Shown piece after piece: positions 27,499 through 36,619 of a stretch of DNA of 64,000 nt. Position 1 is the first letter of the stretch; each line of letters begins with the position of its first letter. The notes under the pieces are model-generated. The model saw only the letters and a program-made list of their open reading frames with translations, made no database searches and was not told where the DNA came from. Source of the stretch: Zhaonella formicivorans (GTDB lineage Bacteria; Bacillota; DUOV01; Zhaonellaceae); NCBI RefSeq assembly GCF_004353525.1, contig NZ_CP085524.1:3183001-3247000 (forward strand), in the 5' to 3' direction. The translations under genes were made by a program, and so were the position numbers.

Positions 27499-27841
27499 TT
27501 CGATAAAGCATAAAGAATGGTTTGAGATGGCAAAAAAGGATATGAGAAGTGCTGAAATTTTACATGAGCATGATGCCGATAATGGGATAGTATGTTTTCA
27601 TTGCCAACAAGCTATAGAGAAATATCTAAAAGGCTTTCTTATAAATGCTACAGGAGAACTGCAAGAAGGGCATAATTTGGTTAAGCTCTGTAAGAAGGCT
27701 ATGTCTTATGATAAGGCTTTGGGTGAATTCATAAAGGATATGGCTTTTGTAAACACATATTATATTGAGACCAGATACCCTGCAGAGGATCCTCTTTTGG
27801 TAAGCAAAGAAGATGCAGAAGAATGTATTAAAATAGCGTAA
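27491..27841 (+). CDS. HEPN domain toxin partner, C-terminus cut by the IS66 terminal repeat
   Basis: The product is 116 residues from TTG 27491, overlapping MntA by 8 nt, with AGGGGTGAG ahead. HEPN family marks are HKEWFEMAKKDMRSAEILHEH at the start, CFHCQQAIEKYLKGFL in the middle and YYIETRYPAE near the end. The final codon and TAA stop (GCGTAA) coincide with the first bases of the IS66 left end (GTAAGCG, from 27838). The native last helix has therefore probably been replaced by an IS-supplied stop. The core residues remain, so activity is uncertain. Confidence 0.82.
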   Translation: MVDSIKHKEWFEMAKKDMRSAEILHEHDADNGIVCFHCQQAIEKYLKGFLINATGELQEGHNLVKLCKKAMSYDKALGEFIKDMAFVNTYYIETRYPAEDPLLVSKEDAEECIKIA

Positions 27842-27925
27842 GCGTCAAATAGCCCCCACCTAGCCCACCATCCTTCTTTATGAGATACTCTTAGCAAAAT
27901 AGAGTCGATAAAGGAGGATTTTTTC

Positions 27926-28228
27926 ATGACTAAAGAAGAACTACGAGACTTTTGGGCAGCCAGGGTAAAGGAATTTAAAGAGAGCGGCCAGAGTGCACCT
28001 GCATGGTGTGTGGCCAACAACGTAAAGCTCCATCAATTAAGGTACTGGCTTAGAAAAGAGAAACAGACATCCACTGTGACTACATTATCTTGGCTGCCAC
28101 TCAATCTTAGCGACACATGCCTTCAAACTTCTTTGTTGGTAAGGGTAGGCCAGGTCGCAGTAGAAGTCAAGTCAGGGTTTGATCCAAAATTATTAGCAGA
28201 CGTGGTGAAAGTGCTGAGTGCACAATGA
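27926..28228 (+). CDS. IS66 accessory protein TnpA
   Basis: The product is 100 residues. It opens with ELRDFWAARVKEFKESGQS and has the W-C-x-x-N HTH pattern AWCVANNVKLHQLRYWL, characteristic of the IS66 first gene. GGAGG precedes the ATG. It overlaps tnpB by 4 nt (ATGA). The protein is thought to bind IS ends or regulate transposition. Confidence 0.9.
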   Translation: MTKEELRDFWAARVKEFKESGQSAPAWCVANNVKLHQLRYWLRKEKQTSTVTTLSWLPLNLSDTCLQTSLLVRVGQVAVEVKSGFDPKLLADVVKVLSAQ

Positions 28229-28584
28229 TAGGTGAATCAAACTTGGAACGGGTTTACCTGGCCTGCGGAAGCACGGACCTTCGTAAGTCCATTGATGGCT
28301 TAGCAGTTTTGGTCAAAGAAGGATTTGAACTAGATCCTTTTTCTCCCGCCCTTTTTGTATTCTGTAACCGGAAACGTGATAAACTTAAAATCCTCCAGTG
28401 GGAGCATAATGGTTTTTGGCTTCATTACCGGCGGCTGGAGAAAGGAAAATTCCAGTGGCCGGAGAAAAACAGTACAGCCACTGTCACAACGATTACTCGC
28501 CGGGAGTTACGCTGGTTACTAGACGGCCTACCCCTTCAGCAACGTCAGGCTCACCCTAAGGTTACTGCACGGACAGTGCTGTAA
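28225..28584 (+). CDS. IS66 accessory protein TnpB (IS66 Orf2)
   Basis: The product is 119 residues. The family signature is complete: VYLACGSTDLRKSIDGLAVLV, PFSPALFVFCNRKRDKLKIL and GFWLHYRRLEKGKFQWP. It is translationally coupled to tnpA by an ATGA overlap. Its role in IS66 transposition is essential but biochemically poorly defined. Confidence 0.93.
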   Translation: MIGESNLERVYLACGSTDLRKSIDGLAVLVKEGFELDPFSPALFVFCNRKRDKLKILQWEHNGFWLHYRRLEKGKFQWPEKNSTATVTTITRRELRWLLDGLPLQQRQAHPKVTARTVL

Positions 28585-28651
28585 CCTTTTTATTTGGCTT
28601 TAAGTCTCGATTTTAAAGGTTTTTAAAGGGCCTATGTCGAATTAAAACTTT

Positions 28652-29626
28652 ATGAATAATACCGCCAAAACCATCGAAGAACTTCAAAATAGATGCGCTT
28701 TACTGGAGCAGCAAAACGCAGAACTTACCGCCAAGCTAAACTGGTTTATGGAACAGTTCCACCTAAGCCAACATCGACAATTTGGCACTTCCAGCGAGAA
28801 GACTAACCCAGATCAACTGCAGCTTTTTAACGAGGCGGAAGCGGAGGCTCAACCATCCTCAAAAGAACCCACAATTGAGGAAATTACCTATCGTCGTCGC
28901 AAGAAACAAGGGCACCGTGAGGCGCAGTTGGAAAACCTGCCGGTAGAGACCATCGAATACCGCCTGCCTCCCGAAGAACAGGTGTGTCCCTGTTGTGGCG
29001 GAGCGTTACATGAAATGAGTACAGAGGTAAGGCAGGAGCTTAAGATCATCCCTGCCCAGGCTTATGTAGTCAAACATGTGCGTTACGTTTACGCTTGCCG
29101 GCACTGTGACCGGGAGAATATTCAAACGCCCATCGTAACCGCACCCATGCCTGCACCTGTGTTGCCGGGAAGTTTAGTTTCCCCCTCAGCCATGGCTTAC
29201 ATCATGACACAAAAATATGTGGAAGGCCTGCCGCTTTATCGTCAGGAGCAGCAGTTGTCCCGTCTGGGTATAGAACTGTCCAGGCAAACTTTGGCCAACT
29301 GGATGGTCCAGGGTGCAGAACGATGGCTATATCCCCTATACGAGAGGATGCACCAGCATCTGCTAAAACGAGATATCTTGCATTCTGACGAAACTACCTT
29401 GCAAGTGTTGCGTGAACCAGGCCGCCCGGCAGAAAGCACGTCTTACCTATGGCTCTACCGTACCGGACGGGAAGGCCCGGCAATAGTCCTCTATGATTAC
29501 CAGACGACCCGGGCGAGCAAGCATCCCTGCCGGTTTTTATCAGGTTTTAAGGGATATTTGCACGTCGACGGTTATGCAGGCTATAACGGGCTGCCGGATA
29601 TCACTTTAGTTGGATGTTGGGCCCAT
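28652..29626 (+). pseudogene. IS66 transposase TnpC, N-terminal 325 codons (split by RIT insertion)
   Basis: The reading contains the leader coiled coil ([20 protein letters not shown]), a zinc-binding CPCCGG...CRHC motif, and the first two catalytic acidic residues (HSDETTLQV and [11 protein letters not shown]). It breaks after GCWAH at 29626. The raw frame continues for 34 unrelated codons into the inserted element and stops near 29728. The missing C-terminal part resumes in the same codon phase at 36620. Precise removal of the insert would rebuild a TnpC of ~518 residues. Confidence 0.9.
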
Positions 29627-29719
29627 TATCCCAGATGTATGATTATCCGAGAAAGTATGCTTAAAGCTGAAGAGATAGGTAAAGCTTTAAAACCTTCTCA
29701 GATAATCATAATGAAACAA

Positions 29720-30745
29720 TCATCGTAGAAAATCAGGCAACTCATTGTCACGGACAGTGTTATGATCTGCGTTAGCCGGTATTGAGAACCACCGCTCATT
29801 CCACTCCTTCAGATGCTTATCCACAGTATTCTGAGATATCTCAGCATAAATCTGAGTCGACTGTAATGACGAGTGCCCCAGAAAATTCTTAATCACAGCA
29901 AGCGGGACACCTGCTTCTAACATATGGCTTGCTGTCGAGTGCCTCATTGAATGGGGCGTATAACTGTTATCAATAAATAAGCCGGGATTCTTCTGCTTTG
30001 CTATCCAGACATATTTTTTGAAAATTTCTTCGATGCAGGATACGGTCATCTTTTCGTGTGTCTGGCTGGAGAATATATGCCTTTCCGGAAGCGATGCTAT
30101 CTTCCTATGATCAATGTAGCCCTTCAAAAGAGACACGCATGCATAAGAAATCCCAATTCTTCTCTTTTTATGTCCCTTTCCAGTGATGTTAAGAGAAGCG
30201 CCTTTTTCTGAGAATTGAATGTCCTTCACAGTAAGGTCACATATTTCCTGAGCCCTTGCGCCACTAGCATACATGAGACTCAGAAGTACTTTATCCCTAA
30301 GACCGATCTCATAGTGATCGTCCGGAAGCCTCAGCAGGATTGTGACCTCTTCTCTTGTGAAGATCGCCCGATTCTTATGTGTGGCCTTCTTCATCGGAAT
30401 CTTTGTGACACTGCTTCTGAATGTCGACGCAGCTGCGAAATCCCTGTTTTGTGCATAAGAGGAGAATGACGCGAGTGCTGACAGGCGCTGGTTCTTGGTG
30501 GTTGCACTACATCCTCGGGACTTTTCAAGCCACAACAAGAAGTCGATCATTGTCTGGTAATCGAGAGTCTCAAAAGATATCTGGTCAGCTGAGATACCTT
30601 TCTCCTGATACATATATTTCAGAAGCAGTCTGAAAGCTGCTTTGTACGATTTTATCGTATTCGGGCTGGCACCTACAGCACCCGGAAGGTATTCTGTTAA
30701 AAAACTGTTCAGCAGTTTAAGAAATGAGGAGGCTTTATGTTTCAT
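29720..30745 (-). CDS. RIT tyrosine recombinase, third gene
   Basis: The product is 341 residues from ATG 30745 (GGAGGTGGCGT ahead), overlapping the previous gene by 11 nt. An N-terminal SAM-like core-binding domain has the [14 protein letters not shown] pattern. The catalytic domain contains the conserved Arg in [23 protein letters not shown] (HxxR) and the nucleophile Tyr in [16 protein letters not shown]. All key residues are present, so it should be active. In RIT elements all three recombinases are thought to be needed together. Confidence 0.9.
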   Translation of the reverse strand: MKHKASSFLKLLNSFLTEYLPGAVGASPNTIKSYKAAFRLLLKYMYQEKGISADQISFETLDYQTMIDFLLWLEKSRGCSATTKNQRLSALASFSSYAQNRDFAAASTFRSSVTKIPMKKATHKNRAIFTREEVTILLRLPDDHYEIGLRDKVLLSLMYASGARAQEICDLTVKDIQFSEKGASLNITGKGHKKRRIGISYACVSLLKGYIDHRKIASLPERHIFSSQTHEKMTVSCIEEIFKKYVWIAKQKNPGLFIDNSYTPHSMRHSTASHMLEAGVPLAVIKNFLGHSSLQSTQIYAEISQNTVDKHLKEWNERWFSIPANADHNTVRDNELPDFLR

Positions 30746-31715
30746 ACGCCACCTCCGGAAATACATCTGCTGAATAATCAGAGAACAGCTCCATTGCCTC
30801 GGGGAACAGTTCACTGCTGAACTTCATGTATTTTTCGGTTTCCTGCAGGCTGTCATGCCCGAGATATATGGAGAGATAAGGTACTGAATCATCAATCCTT
30901 CTCCCGGCTTTTTCTGCAGCGATAAAGGACTTGAAGACGAAAGCATGACGCATGCAATGCAGGCAGGGACCGCGTTCATGCTTTTTCCGTCCAGGAAAAG
31001 ATATCTCCGCAAGACGGAGTATCTTCTCAAACCAGTGCTGGGCATCCCTCGGCGTCATTGACTCATCTTTTCCATAAACGGGAAACAGCCAGGCATCTGG
31101 AACCCCAACGATGCCCATTGCCAGACAGTAACGTTCCAGAATCTCAGTCAACAAAGGATTCATCGGCACCAGACGCTGCTTGTTACCTTTTGTATGCCTC
31201 ATAATCAAGAACCCACCAATCAGGTCGACATCCCTCATCTTTAAGGCAAGCGTCTCTCCTATCCGGAGCCCGCAGCCATACATGAGCCTGATGACCATGG
31301 GAAACTCGAACTGAATCAGCGGATTCTTCTTTGTGTTTGAGGCATCAAGATTGTCTGCCTGTTGATATATCCGTTCCAGTTCCTCATCCGAGAAGATATG
31401 TGGGACATAATCATCAGCGACCTTGGGTATCGGAGGAATGTAAGCGGTAATCCCGATACTGTTAAGGTACTTAAGAAAAATACGTATGACTATAACCTTA
31501 TTTGCTATGGAACTGCTTTTTCCGTTCAGGGTATGAATCCAGTTATTAATCAAGGCTTCTGATACGGACTTTTCATTTGTATATCTAGCTGCAAACGCAT
31601 CAAAATCTGCAAGATAATGACAGTCATGGGCATATGCGCTCTTACTGAGTGATACCTGTCGCAAGGACAAGAAATCTTCAAGTTCTTTCCGGAAGGGGCT
31701 ATTGAATGTTGTCAT
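30735..31715 (-). CDS. RIT tyrosine recombinase, second gene
   Basis: The product is 326 residues from ATG 31715, in an ATGA overlap with the first gene, behind GGGAGG. Catalytic features are GCGLRIGETLALK (Arg I), CLHCMRHAFVF (His-x-x-Arg) and LGHDSLQETEKYMKF (Tyr nucleophile). A CxHCMRH variant and a longer loop before it distinguish it from the other two. The residues needed for strand transfer look intact. Confidence 0.9.
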   Translation of the reverse strand: MTTFNSPFRKELEDFLSLRQVSLSKSAYAHDCHYLADFDAFAARYTNEKSVSEALINNWIHTLNGKSSSIANKVIVIRIFLKYLNSIGITAYIPPIPKVADDYVPHIFSDEELERIYQQADNLDASNTKKNPLIQFEFPMVIRLMYGCGLRIGETLALKMRDVDLIGGFLIMRHTKGNKQRLVPMNPLLTEILERYCLAMGIVGVPDAWLFPVYGKDESMTPRDAQHWFEKILRLAEISFPGRKKHERGPCLHCMRHAFVFKSFIAAEKAGRRIDDSVPYLSIYLGHDSLQETEKYMKFSSELFPEAMELFSDYSADVFPEVAYET

Positions 31716-32944
31716 AACCGCCGCCTCCCTTCCAGAAACTCTTTGAAACAACCGGAAGGTGCAGGAGGCTCAATAGCATACTCGCGAAGCCTCTCGATAT
31801 CAACCCTTGCATAGTGCTTGACGGCATCAGGGTCTGTATGTCCAAGGATTTTCCGTACTACATCGTATGACACCAAATGATTTATCATTGAACTGGCCAG
31901 AGAAGAACGGAACACATGGGGACCATGCTTCTTATCAGTGATATCTATGCCAGCTTTACCGAAATATTTATTAGTCTCGAAGCGGACTACAGAAGCAGTT
32001 ATCTTCTCGAACGGGGCATTTGCCCTCAGGAATACATAAGGCTGACCCGATTCCGGCCTTCCGTTCTTAAGATAATCAGCTAATGCAGTTTTTACAGCTG
32101 GGATCATGGGAAGGACAAGAGGCTCACCCGTCTTTTCCTGTGTAATACTGATAGTGTCGTTACCGAAGTCAAGCGACGAAAAAGTGAGGTTTACTATATC
32201 GCCGGATCTCATACCAAGCCGAGTTGCGAGAAGCAGCATCGCATAATCGCGTTTCCCGATTTTGGAGTTAGTATCTATCGTTTCCTCAAAACGGTTGATT
32301 TCATCCTCTGTATAGGTACTCGGAAGGCGGAACGCTCTCTTAAAATGAGGGATGATAGTTGAGAAATCATGATTTATCAGACCGGCACAATTTAGATACC
32401 GCAGAAACATCCTAATGACAGCCCATCCGTCTTTGTTGTTCTGCATGAGGCATGCCCTGCCGATGATGGCAGCGTCCGCATCCCTTAGGTCATGGCATCC
32501 AAGGGATTCGAGATGGCAATAGAATTCCCGAAGGAAATATCTCTTTCCAATGATTGTTGATTCCCTGTTTCCATCATCCCTGCATTTCTGCAGATATGCA
32601 TCCATCAATGTGGTGTATCTTTCGGGCAACGGGGTGAGTTCCTGTTTTCGCTGGATTTGATACTCACCAACACAGTAATCATCTAATCGATGAATGACTG
32701 TATTAATGTATTGCCGGTTTCCTTTGCTGAGTACATGCGTTGAAAAATAATTATCAATAAATCTCTGGCCGACAGACGGGTCATAAGTAACGATGTCATT
32801 CTCAATCATATATCGCTCAAGCTGATTCAACTTCCGGCGATAATTATTGATAGTATCATTTCTGTAGGCCTTGTCCTGAAGTAGTTTTAGTAGACCCTTC
32901 TTCAATGAATCAAACGACTGGCATCCGTATTGTCTTGTACTCAT
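31712..32944 (-). CDS. RIT tyrosine recombinase, first gene
   Basis: The product is 410 residues with AGGAGG 5 nt before ATG 32944. The N-terminal arm and SAM-like domain (to ~residue 210) precede a catalytic domain with RLGMRSGDIVNL (Arg I), GPHVFRSSLASSM (HxxR) and LGHTDPDAVKHYARVD (Tyr nucleophile). It is the promoter-proximal gene of the three-gene overlapping operon, transcribed toward the left end of the element. Confidence 0.9.
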   Translation of the reverse strand: MSTRQYGCQSFDSLKKGLLKLLQDKAYRNDTINNYRRKLNQLERYMIENDIVTYDPSVGQRFIDNYFSTHVLSKGNRQYINTVIHRLDDYCVGEYQIQRKQELTPLPERYTTLMDAYLQKCRDDGNRESTIIGKRYFLREFYCHLESLGCHDLRDADAAIIGRACLMQNNKDGWAVIRMFLRYLNCAGLINHDFSTIIPHFKRAFRLPSTYTEDEINRFEETIDTNSKIGKRDYAMLLLATRLGMRSGDIVNLTFSSLDFGNDTISITQEKTGEPLVLPMIPAVKTALADYLKNGRPESGQPYVFLRANAPFEKITASVVRFETNKYFGKAGIDITDKKHGPHVFRSSLASSMINHLVSYDVVRKILGHTDPDAVKHYARVDIERLREYAIEPPAPSGCFKEFLEGRRRL

Positions 32945-33095
32945 AACTGCCTCCTTTCACAACAGAAATATTGAGGTACATTTCTATTGTAATAGGGGCA
33001 GGATTATTTGAGAAGAACGGTGAAAATTCAGCAGTTATACAGCCGCGCAGAATCTCCTCGGATAATCATACATCTCGGATGTAAACTTTTAATTT

Positions 33096-33123
33096 ATCTA
33101 CTCCAAAACCGGAGTAGATTTTT
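33096..33123 (+). terminator. Hairpin with T run near the transposon left end
   Basis: ATCTACTCC (33096-33104) pairs with GGAGTAGAT (33111-33119), followed by T5. It would stop transcripts entering the transposon from outside. Confidence 0.75.
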
Positions 33124-33194
33124 CATTTTCTATTTACCTTTAAGGCTAAGCATCCCTAATTTTATTTGATATAATTTTGTCAAAGTGAATTAGG

Positions 33195-33750
33195 GTGAGC
33201 ATCTTGCAAATACTTTACGACTTTAAAATCAGTATGACCAAATACATTAAACTAGGCATAGAGAATCATTTCCCGGCATTTGAAGTATGCCCTAGCTGCA
33301 AAGCTAAAGTAAAACTAAAAAGGCATGGCTTTTACTGGAGATATATACACCTCATAAAGAAGGCAGTAAAAGTACCGGTTTGCAGGTATTTCTGCCCCTC
33401 CTGCTGTAAAACTATTTCCCTGTTGCCGATCTTCCTATTACCCTACTATCAGCTACCTCTAAGAGTGATTATGAAATTAATCCAATGCGCTGCATCAGGT
33501 AAACAGGTTCTTCTAAACCTGAAACGCCAGCATCTACAGTTCATTAAAAAAAGATTTATGAATAACTTAAACTGGATAGAGGCCTTTTTTAGGGATAAGG
33601 GTTACGGCGCATATATTATGCAGGATAAAAAAAGAAAAAGCCATGAAGCTCATGGATTTGATTAACACTGCAGCCACAGTGGAAACCTTCAGCCAAAGGT
33701 TTCATAATCACTTCCTAAGAGCGTTCATGGCCCAACCAAATGCAAATTAA
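33195..33750 (+). pseudogene. DUF6431-type zinc-ribbon protein with a one-base frameshift
   Basis: Residues 1-144 carry a CxxC...CxxC zinc ribbon (CPSCKAKVKLKRHG ... CRYFCPSCCKT) like the paralogue at 37664. After a run of seven A at 33627-33633 the frame ends early (33665). Skipping one A opens a frame that continues as KAMKLMDLINTAATVETFSQRF to a stop at 33748-33750. One extra A would explain this; the shift needed is +1, not -1. It is either a real mutation or a sequencing error in the homopolymer. The family accompanies this type of transposon; its role is unknown. Confidence 0.65.
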
Positions 33751-33895
33751 TTTTACTACAAAAAGCGTTAAAAATTAAGTTAAATCTTGAACCACATAAC
33801 TTTTGCGTGGAGCCACGGTCTTTCTTCCTCTAAAATGTTTTTTGAGAGTTTCTAGCCGGCTAGCTACAAAAAAACATTATGAGGAGTAAGAAAAA

Positions 33896-35179
33896 ATGGA
33901 TGAAAAAGAAAGAGAAGCAGTTGCCCTATTTCGTTACGGCCTAATTGCGCCCATTTTAAATGGACAGGTTACCAGTCAAAAAGACTATCTAGCTCAAATT
34001 GCTAGTCACCCCCATGATGTGCCCCACTACGGCGTAAAAGAATTTGCCCCTAAAACGATAGAATTTTGGGTTAAAGCATATCGTAGATGTGGTTTTGAGG
34101 GATTAAAGCCTAAGGGTCGGTCTGATAAAGGTTCTGTAAGAAACATCCCCGAAGAATTGAAAGAAAAAATTTTGGCTTTGCGTAGCGAACATCGGGAACT
34201 GAATGTAACGTTGTTTTATGAAAAACTGGTTAAAGATGCACTCTTTTTGCCTCAAAATATCTCATACTCGACCCTATATAGGTTTCTAAAAAATGAAGGG
34301 CTGGTAGGGAAAGTAGAAACTAAATCTCCCGACAGAAAAAGATTCAGTTATGAAGAAGTGAACATACTTTGGCAAGGCGATATGGCAGTAGGCCCCTATA
34401 TTATTGTTTCCGGTAAAAAGGTTAGGACAAATCTATTTGCTTTTATTGATGATTGTTCAAGGCTTGTTCCCTATGCTGAGTTCGTTTTATCCGAGAAATT
34501 TGATTCCCTAAAGCATGTGTTTAAAGAAGCATTAATACGTAGAGGCATTCCTAAGATGATCTATGTGGATAACGGTAAAGTATACAAATCGGACCAGTTT
34601 AGCATAGCATGTGCTTCGTTAGGTATCACCTTAATTCATACCAAACCCTATGATGCGGCAAGTAAAGGGAAAATCGAACGTTTTTTCGGTACCGTACGCC
34701 AGAGGTTCTTGCCTACTTTAACTAAAGATGCTCTTACTTCAATCGAGACCTTAAACCAAGCCTTTTGGCGTTGGCTGGAGGAAGATTATCATCGAAAGGT
34801 TCATTCCGCTCTTGAGATGAGCCCACTAGACATGTTTATGTCTCAGTTTAGCCGGGTAAAAATGATAGATAACCCCAAAGCTTTGGACGCCCTTTTCTTA
34901 AAAAGAGAAAAGCGTAAGGTTAAGCATGATGGCACTATCTCAATTAATTCCTTGCTTTTTGAAGTGCCTCCCCAGTTTATTGGGCAACAAATCGAGGTTC
35001 GTTTTGATCCTGAAAAACTAGAACAGGTGTTTATCTATGTAGAGGGGAAAGAAGTGGCCAAAGCTTTGCCTGTAATTTACAGTGATAACGCCAGAATTAA
35101 AAGGGAAAAAAGGCAAAAGGAAAAAGAAGAAGCCGCGCTATCCTTTCAGGAAATGTATGATTCCAGGGAGGGAACATAA
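33896..35179 (+). CDS. DDE transposase (Mu/TniA-like, rve-type integrase core)
   Basis: The product is 427 residues with GAGGAG ahead of the ATG. N-terminal HTH domains (KTIEFWVKAYRRCGFEGLKPK; STLYRFLKNEGL) precede an RNase-H-fold integrase core. The three acidic catalytic residues sit in WQGDMAV, YVDNGKVYKS and KGKIERFFG. A Mu-type C-terminal beta barrel follows (SINSLLFEVPPQFIGQQIEVRFDP). It overlaps the ATPase by one base (TAATG). It looks complete and may be active. Confidence 0.92.
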   Translation: MDEKEREAVALFRYGLIAPILNGQVTSQKDYLAQIASHPHDVPHYGVKEFAPKTIEFWVKAYRRCGFEGLKPKGRSDKGSVRNIPEELKEKILALRSEHRELNVTLFYEKLVKDALFLPQNISYSTLYRFLKNEGLVGKVETKSPDRKRFSYEEVNILWQGDMAVGPYIIVSGKKVRTNLFAFIDDCSRLVPYAEFVLSEKFDSLKHVFKEALIRRGIPKMIYVDNGKVYKSDQFSIACASLGITLIHTKPYDAASKGKIERFFGTVRQRFLPTLTKDALTSIETLNQAFWRWLEEDYHRKVHSALEMSPLDMFMSQFSRVKMIDNPKALDALFLKREKRKVKHDGTISINSLLFEVPPQFIGQQIEVRFDPEKLEQVFIYVEGKEVAKALPVIYSDNARIKREKRQKEKEEAALSFQEMYDSREGT

Positions 35180-35979
35180 TGTATAGAGCATTTTACTCTC
35201 TAAGCAGAAAACCATTTACCAAAGAAATTGAGACAAAGCACCTTTTTCCCTCTAAAAGCTTTACTGAATTAATGGCACGGCTTAATTACCTTAAAGATTC
35301 AAGGGGCATTGGGGTGGTAGTGGGTGAGCCTGGTGCCGGTAAAACTTCTGTCCTCAGAAACTTTGCTTTAAGCTTAAATCCCTCACTTTACAAAGTTATT
35401 TATTTTCCTTTGTCTACAGGTACGGTGATGGATTTTTACCGGGGACTGTGCTATGGGCTAGGTGAAGAACCTACCTTTAGAAAAGTTGATCTATTTAAGC
35501 AAATTCAAGAGGGAGTAACCAGCCTATTTTATGAAAAAAAGATAACTCCTGTATTTATTCTAGATGAAATGCAGTTATCTAACAACAAGTTTCTAAATGA
35601 CTTAAGCATCCTGTTTAATTTTACAATGGATTCGGATAATCCGTTTATTTTGGTATTGGCGGGATTGCCTTATCTACTGGATCGTTTAGCTTTATCCCAT
35701 AATCAGTCGTTAAATCAGCGTATTATCATGCGTTACAAGGTCACACCCTTAGATAAAGAAGAGGTGAAAAACTATATCTTACATCACCTGGAGTTAGCAG
35801 GTGCTAAATTTGAAATATTTTCTCCACAAGCAGTGGAGGCTATTGCCACCCGTTCTAGGGGATGGCCAAGACTCATCAACAATTTAGCTACTAACTGCCT
35901 GCTTTATGGGTGCCAGAAAAGACTTGAATGTATTGATGAAGAGGCGGTAATTAAATCTGCTCAGGAAGCAGGTCTTTAA
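35179..35979 (+). CDS. ExeA/TniB-like AAA ATPase of the transposon
   Basis: The product is 266 residues. It starts FYSLSRKPFTKEIETKHLF, the usual ExeA-type lead-in. Walker A is GEPGAGKTS (~residues 52-60), Walker B PVFILDEMQ (~125-133), and sensor motif LVLAGLPYL follows. Such ATPases select and prepare target DNA for TniA-type transposases. GGGAGG lies before the ATG, and coupling to the transposase is by a one-base overlap. Confidence 0.92.
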   Translation: MYRAFYSLSRKPFTKEIETKHLFPSKSFTELMARLNYLKDSRGIGVVVGEPGAGKTSVLRNFALSLNPSLYKVIYFPLSTGTVMDFYRGLCYGLGEEPTFRKVDLFKQIQEGVTSLFYEKKITPVFILDEMQLSNNKFLNDLSILFNFTMDSDNPFILVLAGLPYLLDRLALSHNQSLNQRIIMRYKVTPLDKEEVKNYILHHLELAGAKFEIFSPQAVEAIATRSRGWPRLINNLATNCLLYGCQKRLECIDEEAVIKSAQEAGL

Positions 35980-36132
35980 ACTTAAGAACTACGGCTGCTT
36001 AAAAAAACTGGGCAGATTGATAGATTAATTCGCCCTGCTGCTAAAGAAAATGGTATGTGAGGCTTATGATATGACAAAGCCACATATCCTTCACTGTTAG
36101 GCATCTGCCCGAGGAGGGAGGCTTAAATTAAA

Positions 36133-36360
36133 ATGCTAAAACAAGGTAAACTATTATACTCTAGCCAAAAGGACCGTTGGGAGATCCATGGAATAGACGA
36201 CGAACCTTTCTCTCTACACTGTGGGGAATGCTTTGAGATTAAGGTTGGGGAAACATTCTTGCCTTGTCGTATTGAAATAGATAGGGATTGGGTATTGTAC
36301 TTTGCTAACTCTATGTTTTATCTGCATCCGGCATCAAGGTACAGTGTAAGAGGGGTTTAG
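36133..36360 (+). CDS. DUF5348 family small protein
   Basis: The product is 75 residues, a small beta-rich protein: KLLYSSQKDRWEI, then ECFEIKVGETFLPCRIEIDRDW, then ASRYSVRGV. The leader 36000-36130 has two long-range stems (GGGCAGAT/ATCTGCCC and TATGTG/CACATA). It is cargo of the TniA/TniB-like element; a truncated relative lies at 25835. Function is unknown. Confidence 0.75.
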   Translation: MLKQGKLLYSSQKDRWEIHGIDDEPFSLHCGECFEIKVGETFLPCRIEIDRDWVLYFANSMFYLHPASRYSVRGV

Positions 36361-36394
36361 AAAGAGTGATTCTTGGCAGAGGAATATATGTCAG

Positions 36395-36430
36395 AATGCG
36401 GTTAGGGGCATCCTAGCTGCATTTTTTTTT
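36395..36430 (+). terminator. Terminator after the DUF5348 gene
   Basis: A 12-bp stem with G-U and mismatch positions (36395-36406 with 36412-36423) is followed by a run of T to 36430. Confidence 0.8.
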
Positions 36431-36619
36431 TGGCAAAAATCTTAACTAAAATACTGTGACTATGTGAAAAAATTTTGCCCATTTGGCTAATTTATTTCGC
36501 AAAAACCGATAAATTCAAGCTAATTTTAATCCATTTTATTTTGCAAAATGTCATCCCTTTTAATTTGCAAATTCACACTCGGATAATGGGCCTTATTCGA
36601 GAACTCGAATAAGGCCCAT

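Larger units (their letters stand above)
33080..36577. mobile_element. TniA/TniB-like transposon inserted in the RIT right terminal repeat
   Basis: The element begins TGTAAACTTT (33080) and its other end reads TGTGAATTTG in reverse complement (ending at 36577), giving TGT...ACA termini as in Tn7/Mu-type elements. It is flanked by the 6-base direct repeat CTCGGA at 33074-33079 and 36578-36583. Cargo in order is DUF6431 (frameshifted), a DDE transposase, an ExeA/TniB-like ATPase and DUF5348. The right end has three TTTGC(A/G)AA-type repeats, likely transposase sites. No resolvase is present. Confidence 0.8.
29620..36619. mobile_element. RIT (recombinase-in-trio) element with terminal inverted repeats, carrying a nested transposon
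   Basis: Three overlapping tyrosine recombinase genes on the minus strand define a RIT element. Its left terminal repeat is 29620-29651. The right copy is split by a later transposon into 33057-33079 and 36584-36592. Rejoined, the two 32-base repeats differ at one position. The insertion is bounded by the 7-base GGCCCAT at 29620-29626 and 36613-36619, the size of a tyrosine-recombinase crossover core. A 20-bp palindrome (36593-36612) lies between the right repeat and the right core. Confidence 0.85.

Noticed and set aside
29620-29651. GGCCCAT as a transposase-type 7-bp target duplication of the TniA-like transposon.
   Set aside because: That transposon has its own 6-bp CTCGGA duplication further in; GGCCCAT borders the RIT element and fits a tyrosine-recombinase core.
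33627-33633. Programmed -1 frameshift at A AAA AAG in the DUF6431 gene.
   Set aside because: The frame that restores the protein is +1; a -1 shift meets a stop immediately.
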